Assembly (NCBI GenBank): GCA_028283955.1
Contig: JANQSP010000055.1
Location: 1 to 60,207, forward strand
Length of the DNA: 60,207 nucleotides
Source of the DNA: Bdellovibrionales bacterium
GTDB lineage: Bacteria > Bdellovibrionota > Bdellovibrionia > Bdellovibrionales > UBA1609
Reading direction: 5' to 3'
Translations under genes and position numbers: made by a program
Notes under the pieces: generated by a model
The model's input: the letters and a program-made list of their open reading frames with translations, nothing else
Told to the model about the DNA's origin: nothing
Databases searched by the model: none
Part shown: positions 15,401 to 25,397 of the stretch, one piece after another
Numbering within the stretch: the first letter of the stretch is position 1
How the letters are laid out: each line of letters starts with the position of its first letter

Positions 15401-17626
15401 TTACTCTTCTCTGTGTACACTGATAACACTCTTAAGAGACTTTAACGAACGAACCAAAATCTGCAACTGTTTTAAGTCATACACTTCAACACTAAATAAA
15501 GATACCGCTTTTAAATCTTTGGTTGCACTCACTTTGAGATTAAAAATATTCACATTTTGCTCAGCAAAAACTTCTGAAAAACTTTTTAACACACCCGGAA
15601 CATCATGAGAAACCACTCTTATCTCAGTAATGTGTTTATTTTGTCGCTCTCTATAGCTTTGATTCCACTGCACATCCACATATCTCTCAGAATCCATAGA
15701 TAATAAAGACCGACAAGGCTGACGATGCACCACTATGCCCCTGCCACGGCTAATAAACCCAACAATGTTATCACCCGGAAGGGGACGACAACACCGCGCC
15801 AGATGCACCATTATATTACCAAGCCCTTCAACAACAACCGGAGAAGAACTGCCTGTTTTCCCCTTCTTCCTTTTTTTATCCTCCAGAGAAACCTCAAGAG
15901 GAGAGGGGTCTTCCGTTTTCTCCTCCTCTCCGGGAATAACGACTTCCAACCAGTCTTTAACTAAAATTTTTCCATACCCTAATGAGGTGTAAAGATCTTC
16001 CCTTGAATTAATTCCCTTATCCCTCATATACTTTATACAAGCCGGAGTTTTTATCACATCCTCTATTCTCATCCTTTTTGCCTTAAGTTCTTTCTCAACC
16101 AACTTTTGCCCTATTTCCAAAGCCTGTTTTCGGCTCTCCATTTTCAAAAAAGATTTAATTTTTGACTTGGCTTTGGAAGTAATACAACTTTTTAACCATT
16201 CTTCTGAAGGGGTTTGATTTTTTGAAGTAATGACCTCCACTGTATCTCCGTTCTTCAGCCTGTACTTAAGAGGCACCAAACGCCCATTAACCCGGGCACC
16301 GGTGATACGATGCCCAAGATCTGTATGAATACAATACGCAAAATCAATAGGAGTGGCCCCCCTCGGAAACTCTTTTACATCACCATTAGGGGTAAATATA
16401 TATATATCAGAATCAAATAGATCCATTTTTATGGATTCCAAAAACTCACCAGAGTGAGTATGTTGCTGATGCAAGCTAACCAAATCCTGAAGCCAGTTAA
16501 ACCGTTTCAAGGTTTCACGATCCACAGCAGACTGATTCTTCCATGACTCTGTTTTATACTTCCAATGAGCCGCAATTCCCCGTTCGGCCATAAGGTGCAT
16601 CTCATGAGTTCTTATCTGTATCTCCACTCTTTTATTCTTTTCCCCCAAAACAGTTGTATGCAGACTTTGATAATTATTTTGTTTAGGGATAGCTATATAA
16701 TCCTTAAACCGCCCTGGTATGGGTTTCCAAAGGGAATGAATAAGCCCTAATACTTTATAGCACTCTTCAATTCTCTGTACACAAATACGAAAAGCCAAAA
16801 TGTCATATACCTGACTATAATCCACATTTTGGCTCACCATTTTTTGGTATATAGAATACAGGTTCTTTGGCCTTCCGGCTATCTCCGCCTTTAATTTCAT
16901 TTTAACGGAAATCTCCTCTTCCAGAATATGAATCACCTCGTCGATATATTTTTCCATTTCTGTTTTTTCGCTATCCATCTTTTCAACCAAAGAACGATAA
17001 GCCTCCAAATCAGAATACCGAAAAGCCAGATCTTCCAGCTCCACTTTAATAGAATGAATACCCAGTCGGGATGCCAGTGGTGCATAAATATCCATTGTTT
17101 CCTGGGCCACCCTCAACTGTTTTTCCTGAGAAAGATGGTTGAGAGTTCTCATATTATGCAAACGATCAGCCAACTTCACTAGAATAACCCGCACATCACG
17201 AGCCATAGCCACGATCATTTTTCTCATATTTTCGCTGTCTTTTTTCTGAGTGTCCTTAAAATGAATTTGAGAGACTTTACTGACCCCATCAACCAAAAAA
17301 GCTATTGTTTCATTAAACTGATCTTTAAGAAAGTCCAAACCAACAGGGGTATCTTCCACTACGTCATGTAATAAACCTGTTACAATAGTGTAAAGATCCA
17401 ACTTCAGGTCAGCCAGAATAGAGGCAACACACAGAGGGTGAAATACAAAAGGAGAACCATCTTTACGATATTGACCTGTATGAGCTTTCTCGGCCAAATT
17501 GTAAGCCTTATGAACAATCTCCAAATCAGCAGTAGGATAATATGTTTGTATTCGGGCAATGAGATCATCAATACCCTTTGGAGTTTCATAATTATGATCC
17601 AAATCCATAGTCCGTGGCAAAGCCAT
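15401..17626 (-). CDS. spoT: Bifunctional (p)ppGpp synthetase/hydrolase
   Basis: The 741-residue RelA/SpoT homologue makes and degrades the stringent alarmone. The hydrolase HD domain is intact: H63, HD at 87-88 and ED at 91-92 in GLLHDVVEDT. The synthetase domain has RFKDYIAIPKQNNYQSLHT. A TGS domain (FTPNGDVKEFPRGATPIDFAY) and a C-terminal ACT domain complete the long form. With both catalytic centres apparently intact, it is a Rel/SpoT-type enzyme rather than a RelA-only synthetase. It is last in the yicC-gmk-rpoZ-spoT chain, the order known in proteobacteria. Confidence 0.95.
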   Translation of the reverse strand: MALPRTMDLDHNYETPKGIDDLIARIQTYYPTADLEIVHKAYNLAEKAHTGQYRKDGSPFVFHPLCVASILADLKLDLYTIVTGLLHDVVEDTPVGLDFLKDQFNETIAFLVDGVSKVSQIHFKDTQKKDSENMRKMIVAMARDVRVILVKLADRLHNMRTLNHLSQEKQLRVAQETMDIYAPLASRLGIHSIKVELEDLAFRYSDLEAYRSLVEKMDSEKTEMEKYIDEVIHILEEEISVKMKLKAEIAGRPKNLYSIYQKMVSQNVDYSQVYDILAFRICVQRIEECYKVLGLIHSLWKPIPGRFKDYIAIPKQNNYQSLHTTVLGEKNKRVEIQIRTHEMHLMAERGIAAHWKYKTESWKNQSAVDRETLKRFNWLQDLVSLHQQHTHSGEFLESIKMDLFDSDIYIFTPNGDVKEFPRGATPIDFAYCIHTDLGHRITGARVNGRLVPLKYRLKNGDTVEVITSKNQTPSEEWLKSCITSKAKSKIKSFLKMESRKQALEIGQKLVEKELKAKRMRIEDVIKTPACIKYMRDKGINSREDLYTSLGYGKILVKDWLEVVIPGEEEKTEDPSPLEVSLEDKKRKKGKTGSSSPVVVEGLGNIMVHLARCCRPLPGDNIVGFISRGRGIVVHRQPCRSLLSMDSERYVDVQWNQSYRERQNKHITEIRVVSHDVPGVLKSFSEVFAEQNVNIFNLKVSATKDLKAVSLFSVEVYDLKQLQILVRSLKSLKSVISVHREE

Positions 17627-17711
17627 AACTGTATTGTAACCTATTTTTGAGAAAAAATATATTTTTATTTGTTTTGTATGATATCCGCTTTGGGTTTCAT
17701 AGATAAACGGT

Positions 17712-17975
17712 TCACTCAGAAGACAGATACTTTGGAATTTCCCTTTCCACTCTCAAGTCCTCTTCCAGTTGCTCTTCAGGAAGAGTATCTCCACAGTCAA
17801 AGTTCACTTTATCCGCAGCCACCTCTCTTAAAGCATTAACCACATTGTTGTTCTTTTCATCCACCAGACATTTATCACCTTTTAAAAACTGCTTTACCCG
17901 TTTCGTAACTAAAGACACCAAAGCAAATCGATTGGATACTTTTGTCAGACAATCTTCGACTGTAACACGAGCCAT
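17712..17975 (-). CDS. rpoZ: RNA polymerase omega subunit
   Basis: The 87-residue protein begins [20 protein letters not shown], the conserved omega N-terminus that clamps the beta-prime C-terminal region. Its tail is acidic. In E. coli omega forms part of a (p)ppGpp-binding site on RNA polymerase, which fits its location directly before spoT and 24 bases after gmk. Confidence 0.93.
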   Translation of the reverse strand: MARVTVEDCLTKVSNRFALVSLVTKRVKQFLKGDKCLVDEKNNNVVNALREVAADKVNFDCGDTLPEEQLEEDLRVEREIPKYLSSE

Positions 17976-17999
17976 TAGGACCTCCCTTTTTTAACAGAT

Positions 18000-18578
18000 T
18001 TAAACCCTTTCAATATATTCTGCAATAATTTTCTTTAATTTTTTCACTGTTTCTGAAAGATTTGCATTCTCCAACTGATAATCAAAACAGGAACTTTGCT
18101 CCATCTCCTTTTGCGCCTCTTTAACCCTTATTTCTATATCCTTCCCTTTGTTTTCACTCCTCTTGTGTACACGATGAATAAGCTCTTCTATAGAAGGAGG
18201 GGATATAAAAACCCTTAAAGTCTGCGGGTAAAGTTTTTTAATAATACTCGCTCCCTGCAAATCAAGGTCCTTGATAATAGCTCTACCCTTTTCCCAATGA
18301 TCATTAATCTGTTCAACAGCCGTGCCATAGTAATAGTTATAGACAAAAGCCCATTCCGCAAAAAAACCCCTCTCTTTAAGAGATACAAATTTTTCTTCAG
18401 ATATAAAATAATAATCACGCCCTTCCTGTTCCAACCCTCTTACCGGACGAGTTGTATAAGTAATAGTTGTTCCCATTTTTTCAGGACCATAGACAGATAT
18501 CATTTCCTTAACTATTGTAGATTTACCCACTCCACTGGGCCCTGACAAAATAATGAGAGGCTTTTTCTTCATTGTCAT
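18000..18578 (-). CDS. gmk: Guanylate kinase
   Basis: The 192-residue enzyme phosphorylates GMP to GDP with ATP. The P-loop is SGPSGVGKST near residue 13. TTRPVRGLEQEGRDYYFI is the GMP-binding segment. DLDLQGA follows as in the family (usually DID-QGA). Length is normal. It starts 1 base beyond the end of yicC, which suggests translational coupling, and feeds the guanine nucleotide pool used by the spoT product. Confidence 0.95.
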   Translation of the reverse strand: MTMKKKPLIILSGPSGVGKSTIVKEMISVYGPEKMGTTITYTTRPVRGLEQEGRDYYFISEEKFVSLKERGFFAEWAFVYNYYYGTAVEQINDHWEKGRAIIKDLDLQGASIIKKLYPQTLRVFISPPSIEELIHRVHKRSENKGKDIEIRVKEAQKEMEQSSCFDYQLENANLSETVKKLKKIIAEYIERV

Positions 18579-18579
18579 A

Positions 18580-19461
18580 TTACTCTATATTTTGAACCTG
18601 TTCCCGCATTCTCTCAATAAAGGTTTTTATCTGAACCACTTCCTTTGTCAGCTTGAAATCCTGAGCTTTAGCCCCCGCTGTGTTCATCTCTCTTATCATC
18701 TCCTGAAGATAAAAAGACATCTTTTTTCCTATTACCCCTTTAACAGCAATAAGAGAACGAAAAGCCTTTATATGTTCTTCCATACGACTGACTTCCTCAC
18801 TGATATCCATTCGATTGATAAGTGTGCCGGCAACTTCCTGTATCGCTTTTTTCCCTTCAATATCATCATCATCTATAACCCCCACTTTGCTTTCTATTTT
18901 TTTACTCACTCCCTTGCTTTGTCTGAGAGCATGAGATTTTACTTTTTTAAGAGAAAGCATAAGTTGGTTTAAGTTCTTTTGAAAATCTTTTTGTAAAGCT
19001 TTCCCCTCACGCTCCCTTTCCTTATTACATAAATCAACCGCCCTACGCACAAGCATCTTTACCTTGTTCTTCTCCTGTAATGAGATAACAGCAGGCTGAG
19101 CAGTCACCTCCAACACCCCTGGCTGTTGAGCCAGATTGGACAAACTCATTTCATATTTCATTTTTAATGTTGTAGCCATATTTTTATAAAGAGTCTTCCA
19201 TTTCAAAGCCTGCCCCTTATTCCACTTCACTGTCGTCTTCTTTACAGGCCATAAAGGACTGCGGGTTACTGATAAACTAACAAACCCACGTATGAATTTT
19301 TTTTGCAGCTCTTTTCTTAATTCCCCTTCCAATGAGTTATAAAAAGCAGGTGTTTGCACCCGCAACTCAAAGTACTTGCCATTATAGCTCTGCACTATAA
19401 TCTCTATATAGCAGTCTTTTGATTTCCACTGGCTAATACCATACCCGGTCATACTTTTCAT
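18580..19461 (-). CDS. yicC: YicC family endoribonuclease-like protein
   Basis: The N-terminus MKSMTGYG is diagnostic for the YicC/YloC family. The C-terminal part carries the conserved RMDISEEVSRMEEHIKAF and GKKMSFYLQEMIREMNT segments. Family members have been reported as endoribonucleases affecting small-RNA turnover. I choose the ATG at 19461 with AGGG 7 bases upstream, rather than the track start at 19488. Length is then 293 residues, close to the family norm. Confidence 0.92.
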   Translation of the reverse strand: MKSMTGYGISQWKSKDCYIEIIVQSYNGKYFELRVQTPAFYNSLEGELRKELQKKFIRGFVSLSVTRSPLWPVKKTTVKWNKGQALKWKTLYKNMATTLKMKYEMSLSNLAQQPGVLEVTAQPAVISLQEKNKVKMLVRRAVDLCNKEREREGKALQKDFQKNLNQLMLSLKKVKSHALRQSKGVSKKIESKVGVIDDDDIEGKKAIQEVAGTLINRMDISEEVSRMEEHIKAFRSLIAVKGVIGKKMSFYLQEMIREMNTAGAKAQDFKLTKEVVQIKTFIERMREQVQNIE

Positions 19462-19582
19462 TACCATACCCTCATTTATGTTTTGCACACATCCAAAAAA
19501 AGATCACCTTAGTACTAAAAATGTAATTGGTTTTTATTGGAACTGCAATAGGAATAAATCCGGAAATGTAAATTTTCCTGCC

Positions 19583-20557
19583 TTAATCAAGAGTACGCTC
19601 TTTGATTCTTTGATAGATGACAGGCCAGTTTTTACGTTCGGATACATACCACTTGATGCTCTTATCTCTTTTAAACCAGGATATTTGTTTTTTTGCCAGT
19701 TGCATTGTTCTATTGGTTATATGCATTTTCATTTCTTCTTTGGTGATTTTATGCTGCAAATACAAGACGGCTTCTTTATACCCCACACTTTTCATAATAG
19801 GCCAATCTGCCAATCCTTTTTTTAAAAGACCCTGTACTTCTTCCAATAGCCCGCCTTCAATCATTTTGTCCGTCCTGAATTGAACATTTTTTAATAAAAC
19901 CTCCCGCGGAAGATGTAACCCTATTTTCAAATAGGGCCAGGGCAGCCTTTGCGCCTGAAAAGAGGAGCGAATAAGAGAAACCGGTTTTTCCTCAGAAAGA
20001 ACAAGGCAAGTCCCTCTAAAAATTCTATATTTGTCCTGGGGTGATATTTGTTTTGCGTATTTCGGATCCAAAAACTGAAGCATCTTATACAGATGAGCTA
20101 ATCCCTTCTCCTTATACATTTTTCTCACTTCCGTTTTTATCTCCGGCTTGATCGGTTTAACAGAATACATCCCCTTTTCCAGAGCCTGAATATAAAAACC
20201 ACTTCCTCCCACAGCCAGCACAGAACGTTGAGCCAATTCCCGCTCCAAAATAGCCAGAGCTTTTTTTCTGAATTCTCCGGCTGTACAGGTAAAAGGAGGC
20301 TCCCACTCATCAAAAAGAAAACAGGTATGTTTTTTGTTTTCCTCTACCGGTTTGGCTGAACCTACATCCAAACCTTTATACATCTGGATACTGTCACAAT
20401 TTAAAATAGAAGCGGAAAGTTTCTCAGCCAGATAAAAAGAAAGATCAGTCTTACCCACGGCCGTGGGTCCCAATAAAAAAATGACAGAATAACCCGAAGA
20501 ATCCCGCTTTGGAACCCCCACCAACGGCTCTTGTCCCAAGCTCTCTTTTTTATTCAT
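19583..20557 (-). CDS. miaA: tRNA dimethylallyltransferase
   Basis: The 324-residue enzyme adds a dimethylallyl group to A37 of tRNAs that read UNN codons. The P-loop is LLGPTAVGKTDLS, the substrate loop is DSIQMYKGLDVGSAKP, and YRIFRGTCLVL and QLAKKQISWFKRD match the tRNA-binding C-terminal half. It follows mutL by 15 bases in the same operon, as in many proteobacteria (mutL-miaA). Confidence 0.95.
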   Translation of the reverse strand: MNKKESLGQEPLVGVPKRDSSGYSVIFLLGPTAVGKTDLSFYLAEKLSASILNCDSIQMYKGLDVGSAKPVEENKKHTCFLFDEWEPPFTCTAGEFRKKALAILERELAQRSVLAVGGSGFYIQALEKGMYSVKPIKPEIKTEVRKMYKEKGLAHLYKMLQFLDPKYAKQISPQDKYRIFRGTCLVLSEEKPVSLIRSSFQAQRLPWPYLKIGLHLPREVLLKNVQFRTDKMIEGGLLEEVQGLLKKGLADWPIMKSVGYKEAVLYLQHKITKEEMKMHITNRTMQLAKKQISWFKRDKSIKWYVSERKNWPVIYQRIKERTLD

Positions 20558-20572
20558 AACCCACTCAAAAAA

Positions 20573-22438
20573 TTAAACCCGCCGGCCGAAATCTTTTTCC
20601 AGACGGGAAAGGGGATATTCCACAAAAACAGGGCGGCCATGCGGGCAAAAACTGGAAAGTGGAAATTCATCCATTTGAATCAACAGTTCCTTCATTTCAT
20701 CTTTACTTAAAGCCTGTCCGGCCCGAATAGCGGAGTGACAGGCCATAGTGGCACATAAATCAGATACCTTGTTCTCAATGGCAAAACTGCCGCCCAATGA
20801 TTTCATTTCATCAGCCATTTGCACCAGGGCTTTTTGTAAAGCCACATCCTTTAAAATAGCCGGCGCAGAATGAATGACCAGCCCGTCCGGTCCGGAAAGC
20901 TCCACCTCAACTCCTATTTTCAAAAGCTCTTTTTGAACAGATAACAAGGGTTTCACCAAAGACTCATCCAGGTCCAAAACCAGAGGTATAAGACGGTTTT
21001 GCACTTCTCCCTTTCCTGTATTCCAGGATAGCATTAACCTTTCGTAAAGCACTCTTTCATGAGCGGCATGCTGATCAATAAACACAATCGCCTCACGAGT
21101 CTGAGCCAGAATGTAAGTTAAATGCGCCTGTGACAAAACATATAGAGACGACCAATAGCCCTGCTTTCCTTCCGGTTCTTTCTCTTCTTGGACTTCCCGG
21201 GAAAGTGAATCCTTAACAAGAGCAGGTTTCATGTCCATATTCTGTATAGTGGAAGCTAAAGACGAAGAAGTTTCATAAAAGTCCTGCGTTTTGTCAGAAG
21301 AAGGTGAAGCAGAGTAATCTTTTTGAAAACGGGACTTATCGGAATGACCATAAAAACCAGAGTCTTTCTTGTGAAAATGAGTTTTATCAAATCCAACATT
21401 TGGAAATTTCAGTTCTGTTTCCTGACTCTGCTGCATTGACCTTTTGTTATTAATCCAGGGGGCTTTTTCCAATACAGCACGAAGGCTATGATGAACGGCT
21501 TTAAATACGGGAGAGGAGTTTTTAAACCGCACTTTGGACTTTGACGGATGTACATTTACGTCCAAATCCTCCTGTCTGCAGGAAAGATGTAACACCACCA
21601 GGGGATATTCCCCATGCATCAATAATCCCCGATAAGCAGACATTACGGCTGAATGAATTGTGCTGTCCTCCACCCATCGCCCACTTATAAAAAACCACAT
21701 CTGACGACGGTGAGCGGCTGTTTCATTAGGCGCACACATTACAGCTTCCACCATTATATCGTTATATTTTGTTTTGGTATAAAAGGTGTTTTTAAAAGAT
21801 AACACTTCCTCTGCTCTTTTTTGCAAATTTTCCGCCGCCGGCCAATAAAACAATAACTTACCTTTATGCAGTACTCTAAACTCCACTTGAGGATGAGAAA
21901 GGGCCATAGCCTTAATAGTGTTTTTAATTAAATTAGTTTCCGAAGCTTCTGATTTTAAAAATTTTAATCGGGCTGGAGTATTTTGAAACAGATTTTTTAC
22001 TATAACAGTAGTGCCTTTTTCTGATGCTATACGCTCCACGGGCCTTTTTTTTCCAAACTCACTTCTTAAATGGGCAGCTTGATCCTGATTTTCCGTTTTT
22101 GACACCAAAGTAAAATCACTTACTTCAGAAATACTGGCCAGCGCCTCTCCACGAAACCCATAGCTGTTAATGGTCCAAATATCTTTTAAAGAGGATATCT
22201 TACTGGTGCTATGCGGGGATAAGGCCAGGTTTAGTTCAGAGTCTCTAATACCACACCCATTATCCTTCACCTGAACAAATCGACCACCTTCAGAAAAATG
22301 AATTTCAATTTTAGAAGCCCCGGCATCCATGCTGTTTTCAACAAGTTCCTTCACCATACTGGCAGGACGCTCAACCACTTCTCCCGCAGCTATTTGATTA
22401 ACCACCTCCTGTGGAAGCTGATGAATAGATTTTAACAT
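20573..22438 (-). CDS. mutL: DNA mismatch repair protein MutL, endonuclease type
   Basis: The N-terminal GHKL ATPase has VVERPASMVKELVENSMDAG and GYGFRGEAL-type motifs. The C-terminal domain carries DQHAAHERVLYE, an exact fit to the DQHA(x)2E(x)4E endonuclease motif, plus ACHSAIRAGQ and FCPHGRPV, which complete the metal site. It should therefore nick DNA itself, as expected where MutH is absent. The linker (about 335-420) is polar and divergent. Length 621 is typical. Confidence 0.95.
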   Translation of the reverse strand: MLKSIHQLPQEVVNQIAAGEVVERPASMVKELVENSMDAGASKIEIHFSEGGRFVQVKDNGCGIRDSELNLALSPHSTSKISSLKDIWTINSYGFRGEALASISEVSDFTLVSKTENQDQAAHLRSEFGKKRPVERIASEKGTTVIVKNLFQNTPARLKFLKSEASETNLIKNTIKAMALSHPQVEFRVLHKGKLLFYWPAAENLQKRAEEVLSFKNTFYTKTKYNDIMVEAVMCAPNETAAHRRQMWFFISGRWVEDSTIHSAVMSAYRGLLMHGEYPLVVLHLSCRQEDLDVNVHPSKSKVRFKNSSPVFKAVHHSLRAVLEKAPWINNKRSMQQSQETELKFPNVGFDKTHFHKKDSGFYGHSDKSRFQKDYSASPSSDKTQDFYETSSSLASTIQNMDMKPALVKDSLSREVQEEKEPEGKQGYWSSLYVLSQAHLTYILAQTREAIVFIDQHAAHERVLYERLMLSWNTGKGEVQNRLIPLVLDLDESLVKPLLSVQKELLKIGVEVELSGPDGLVIHSAPAILKDVALQKALVQMADEMKSLGGSFAIENKVSDLCATMACHSAIRAGQALSKDEMKELLIQMDEFPLSSFCPHGRPVFVEYPLSRLEKDFGRRV

Positions 22439-22471
22439 TACTTACTCCCCCAACTCGTCTCAAATAAAAAA

Positions 22472-23389
22472 TTAAAAAGCAACTAACAAACCTCCAACCA
22501 AAACAGGAACCACTCCCTGCTCCGACAGGTCATAATACCCTTTCCCTTCCATTAAAAAAGAAAACCTGTCACTCATTTTCAAAGTTAAGGATGCGGACCC
22601 TGCCACACCCGCGCCCACTTCGGAAAGCGCCGGATCTGAAGGGGCAAGAGCACCTTTCAATTTAGCCATCACACCCGCACCTAACTGAAAAGAAAAGAAA
22701 GGAGCTTCAAATAAAGGCATCTTGAATAAAAAATCTCCCATAAGAACATAACCGTTTTTCAAAGTATCCCCTCCGATAACAGGTGGAGAAAAGGAAAACA
22801 TTAAATTTATATCAGTAATCACATTACTTATGGGAATACCCGCCCCACTGAGTTTTAAACCAAAAAACCAGGATGGAAAAAATGAAGATTTGGACTTATA
22901 AGTAAGCCAGGAATAGGATGCAGTCATACCAATAAATCTCATTTTTGAAAGAGGTGTATCACTAAAATCCAACCCTGCATCCGGTTCAGCATTAAATTGA
23001 AAATCTTTAACGTATTTTAGCTTTTTCTTCACCTGATCAAATGAGGGATTAATTTTAAACTGAGCACCCGATCTAACATAACGAGGCACTACATCTATTT
23101 CAGAAATATAGGCTTTTATTTTTTTTGGTTTACTAATATAAATACGATAAAAAGTGCCAAAACGGGTCTCAGGTCGATAAATTTTTTTGGAAATAGTGAC
23201 CATTGTTCCGGCCGGTATACTAGTTATCTGAATGGAATCAAAATTTGGTCTGGTATAAACAAAAGCATTTTTTTGAATGACATAAGCCTTTTGAAGATAA
23301 GAAGGAAGAACTTTTGATTTTTTTTCTTTTGCAGATCCTGAAAAAGAAAATATAAAAAACACAAAAAATACAGTCGAAAATAATTTCAT
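22472..23389 (-). CDS. Exported SH3-domain protein with probable barrel
   Basis: I choose the ATG at 23389 (MKLFSTVFFVFFIF), which begins a clear signal peptide. The track start lies inside dut and has no signal-like sequence. The mature protein has a bacterial SH3-like segment (FVYTRPNFDSIQITSIPAGT) and then about 190 residues of alternating hydrophobic strands with Gly/Ser turns. It ends with VPVLVGGLLVAF, consistent with a small outer-membrane barrel. Function unknown. It sits between dut and mutL, an unusual place for an envelope protein. Confidence 0.65.
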   Translation of the reverse strand: MKLFSTVFFVFFIFSFSGSAKEKKSKVLPSYLQKAYVIQKNAFVYTRPNFDSIQITSIPAGTMVTISKKIYRPETRFGTFYRIYISKPKKIKAYISEIDVVPRYVRSGAQFKINPSFDQVKKKLKYVKDFQFNAEPDAGLDFSDTPLSKMRFIGMTASYSWLTYKSKSSFFPSWFFGLKLSGAGIPISNVITDINLMFSFSPPVIGGDTLKNGYVLMGDFLFKMPLFEAPFFSFQLGAGVMAKLKGALAPSDPALSEVGAGVAGSASLTLKMSDRFSFLMEGKGYYDLSEQGVVPVLVGGLLVAF

Positions 23390-23396
23390 TTTATAT

Positions 23397-23873
23397 TTAC
23401 ACACCTGTTGAACCAAATCCCTTTACTCCCCTCTCTGTAGCATTCAGATTATCCGCCCACTTCAATTGAGCTTGAAATACGGGACACAAAACCACTTGTG
23501 CCACTCTCTGTTGATCCTCAATGATTACGTCTTTATCTGAAAGATTAATAACTATAATTTTTAACTCTCCTCTATAATCAGAGTCAATGGTTCCGGGCGA
23601 ATTAGGTACGGATAAGCCTTTTTTTAAACTTAAGCCGCTACGAGGGCGCACTTGCAGTTCAAAGCCAGGTGGAATCTCAAAAATCAAGCCAGTGGGGATA
23701 GCATCCCTTTGTAAAGGACTCAATGTGACCGGCAACTCCAGTTGAGCCCGAATGTCAAAACCACTGGCCCACACACTTTGGTATGCAGGCAGCTCTCCCT
23801 TAAAATGAGACAGTTTTTTTACTTTTAAGGCAATTTTATTTTTATTATCCAGCATCGACACATTAAAGCACAT
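23397..23873 (-). CDS. dut: dUTP diphosphatase
   Basis: The trimeric-type dUTPase hydrolyses dUTP to dUMP, which prevents uracil incorporation and supplies thymidylate synthesis. All five motifs are visible: SGFDIRA, RPRSGLS, PGTIDSDYRGE, RVAQVV and RGVKGFGSTG. The track ATG gives 158 residues. A second ATG six codons later (MLDNKNK) is equally possible, as neither has a clear ribosome site. It heads the dut-to-spoT chain. Confidence 0.95.
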   Translation of the reverse strand: MCFNVSMLDNKNKIALKVKKLSHFKGELPAYQSVWASGFDIRAQLELPVTLSPLQRDAIPTGLIFEIPPGFELQVRPRSGLSLKKGLSVPNSPGTIDSDYRGELKIIVINLSDKDVIIEDQQRVAQVVLCPVFQAQLKWADNLNATERGVKGFGSTGV

Positions 23874-24005
23874 TTATATTTAATGCTTAAGGGTAAAACA
23901 GTAATGACACAACTTCCTAAACATTCTTTTTATCTTTTATACTGAATATTTAGAACACAAAAACAAAGTCAAAAATAATTGCCTCCTCTTACATAAATGA
24001 GTTGT

Positions 24006-25289
24006 TTACTCTTTTTGCATTGTAGAGCCTGTTATTTCCAAAATTTCTTTAGCCGCCGGAAAATAATTATTTTCCCTTGCCGCCTTTCCATGCCAAAACA
24101 AAGCTCTCTCTTTATAAAGTGCTTTCTTCTCATCTGTATCACTTTCCTCATATTTCTTACGATAGAACTTTCCCAAGTCAAACTGAGCTAAAACATGCCC
24201 TTTGGAAGCAGCCATTACAAGATGGGATTCCGATTTGCTTAACGCATTTTCTTCATCACTTAATACTGTTTGTAGTAGCATGCCTGTAACGTAATTCGCA
24301 GGGACATTGCCTTTTTCAGCGGCTATCCGAATATTTTGAATACCTTCCTTAATATCACGTTGATTTCTTCTTTCTATCAAAGACAAGCCAAAATTAAGCA
24401 GGGCTTCAATATGCCCGGACTCAGACGCCAAATACCACCATAAGAATTTATTTAACTGTATGTCTCGTCCCAGCTCTTCCACATAGTACGCTAAATAAGG
24501 ACCCAAACCCCTATTGAGTAAGTTACCCAATATAAATTGGGCGTGTGGGTCTGACTGATTAGCCTTGGTAAATAAACTGTTTACAGCAGTAAACTGACAT
24601 GACTCTTCCTCTTTACAAACTTTTCCTGTTGCAATCAATTCATTAACCTTTGAAACAGGAGTAATCAAGCCAACATTATAAGAAGAAATAAACACAACAC
24701 CCGTTACCAGATCCTCTTCCTCTCTTAAAACAGGAGCCCCACTCATCCCATCAATCTCATAAAAATTTAACATGCCCGTATTAAAATAATCTCCTTTCTC
24801 AATCATCGCTCCTTTTAAGCGGGTAAGGTCAGGATAATCAGCCACATATCCGAAAGTGCGAATTTTCTCCTCTTCCTGAAAAAAGTCAGCTTCATCAAGT
24901 GTTAAAGAATATTCTGAAGAAAAATCATCCAGTTCCAAAACAGCTAAATCATTATACGGATCCAAATAAACAATATTACTCACAGCCACCTGTTGTTGAT
25001 TGAATGTAGAGATAAATAAAGTCTCATTAACAGGTTCACGAAAACAACAAACAGCATGAAAGTTGGTGACCAATCTATTGGAATTAATAAAAAAAGCGGT
25101 CCCGGTGGCGGAAGTGTGTTTATTAAAAATACTTGCTACGGAATAAGCAAGATGAGCTTCCTCTTTTTGATATTTATAAATCTCCTTACTCAAAACAGAA
25201 TGCAACTCACCTGACTCAACAGAAGAATAGGCAAAAAAGGCATGCGTAAATAATAAAAAAAAACTAAACGACAAAAAAATATTTTTCAT
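24006..25289 (-). CDS. Secreted trypsin-like protease with Sel1-type repeats
   Basis: A signal peptide (about 1-22) precedes a chymotrypsin-fold domain with the full triad: H79 in VTNFHAV, D114 in YNDLAVLEL and S183 in DGMSGAPV. From about 235 onward the sequence changes to Sel1/TPR-like helical pairs, such as AQFILGNLLNRGLG, ALLNFGLSLIERR and AQFDLGKFYRKKY. Sel1 repeats mediate protein contacts. There is no PDZ domain, so it is not a standard HtrA/DegP. A periplasmic or secreted protease held to a partner by the repeats is the likely reading. Substrate unknown. Confidence 0.8.
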   Translation of the reverse strand: MKNIFLSFSFFLLFTHAFFAYSSVESGELHSVLSKEIYKYQKEEAHLAYSVASIFNKHTSATGTAFFINSNRLVTNFHAVCCFREPVNETLFISTFNQQQVAVSNIVYLDPYNDLAVLELDDFSSEYSLTLDEADFFQEEEKIRTFGYVADYPDLTRLKGAMIEKGDYFNTGMLNFYEIDGMSGAPVLREEEDLVTGVVFISSYNVGLITPVSKVNELIATGKVCKEEESCQFTAVNSLFTKANQSDPHAQFILGNLLNRGLGPYLAYYVEELGRDIQLNKFLWWYLASESGHIEALLNFGLSLIERRNQRDIKEGIQNIRIAAEKGNVPANYVTGMLLQTVLSDEENALSKSESHLVMAASKGHVLAQFDLGKFYRKKYEESDTDEKKALYKERALFWHGKAARENNYFPAAKEILEITGSTMQKE

Positions 25290-25397
25290 ATCTTAACCAT
25301 ATATAATTTATAAGTGAGAATATAATACAAGAGACTGCATAAAGACAGTGTGCAGATTCAAAGTGTAAAACTTATAGTACTTTTCTGCCTTCCTGTC

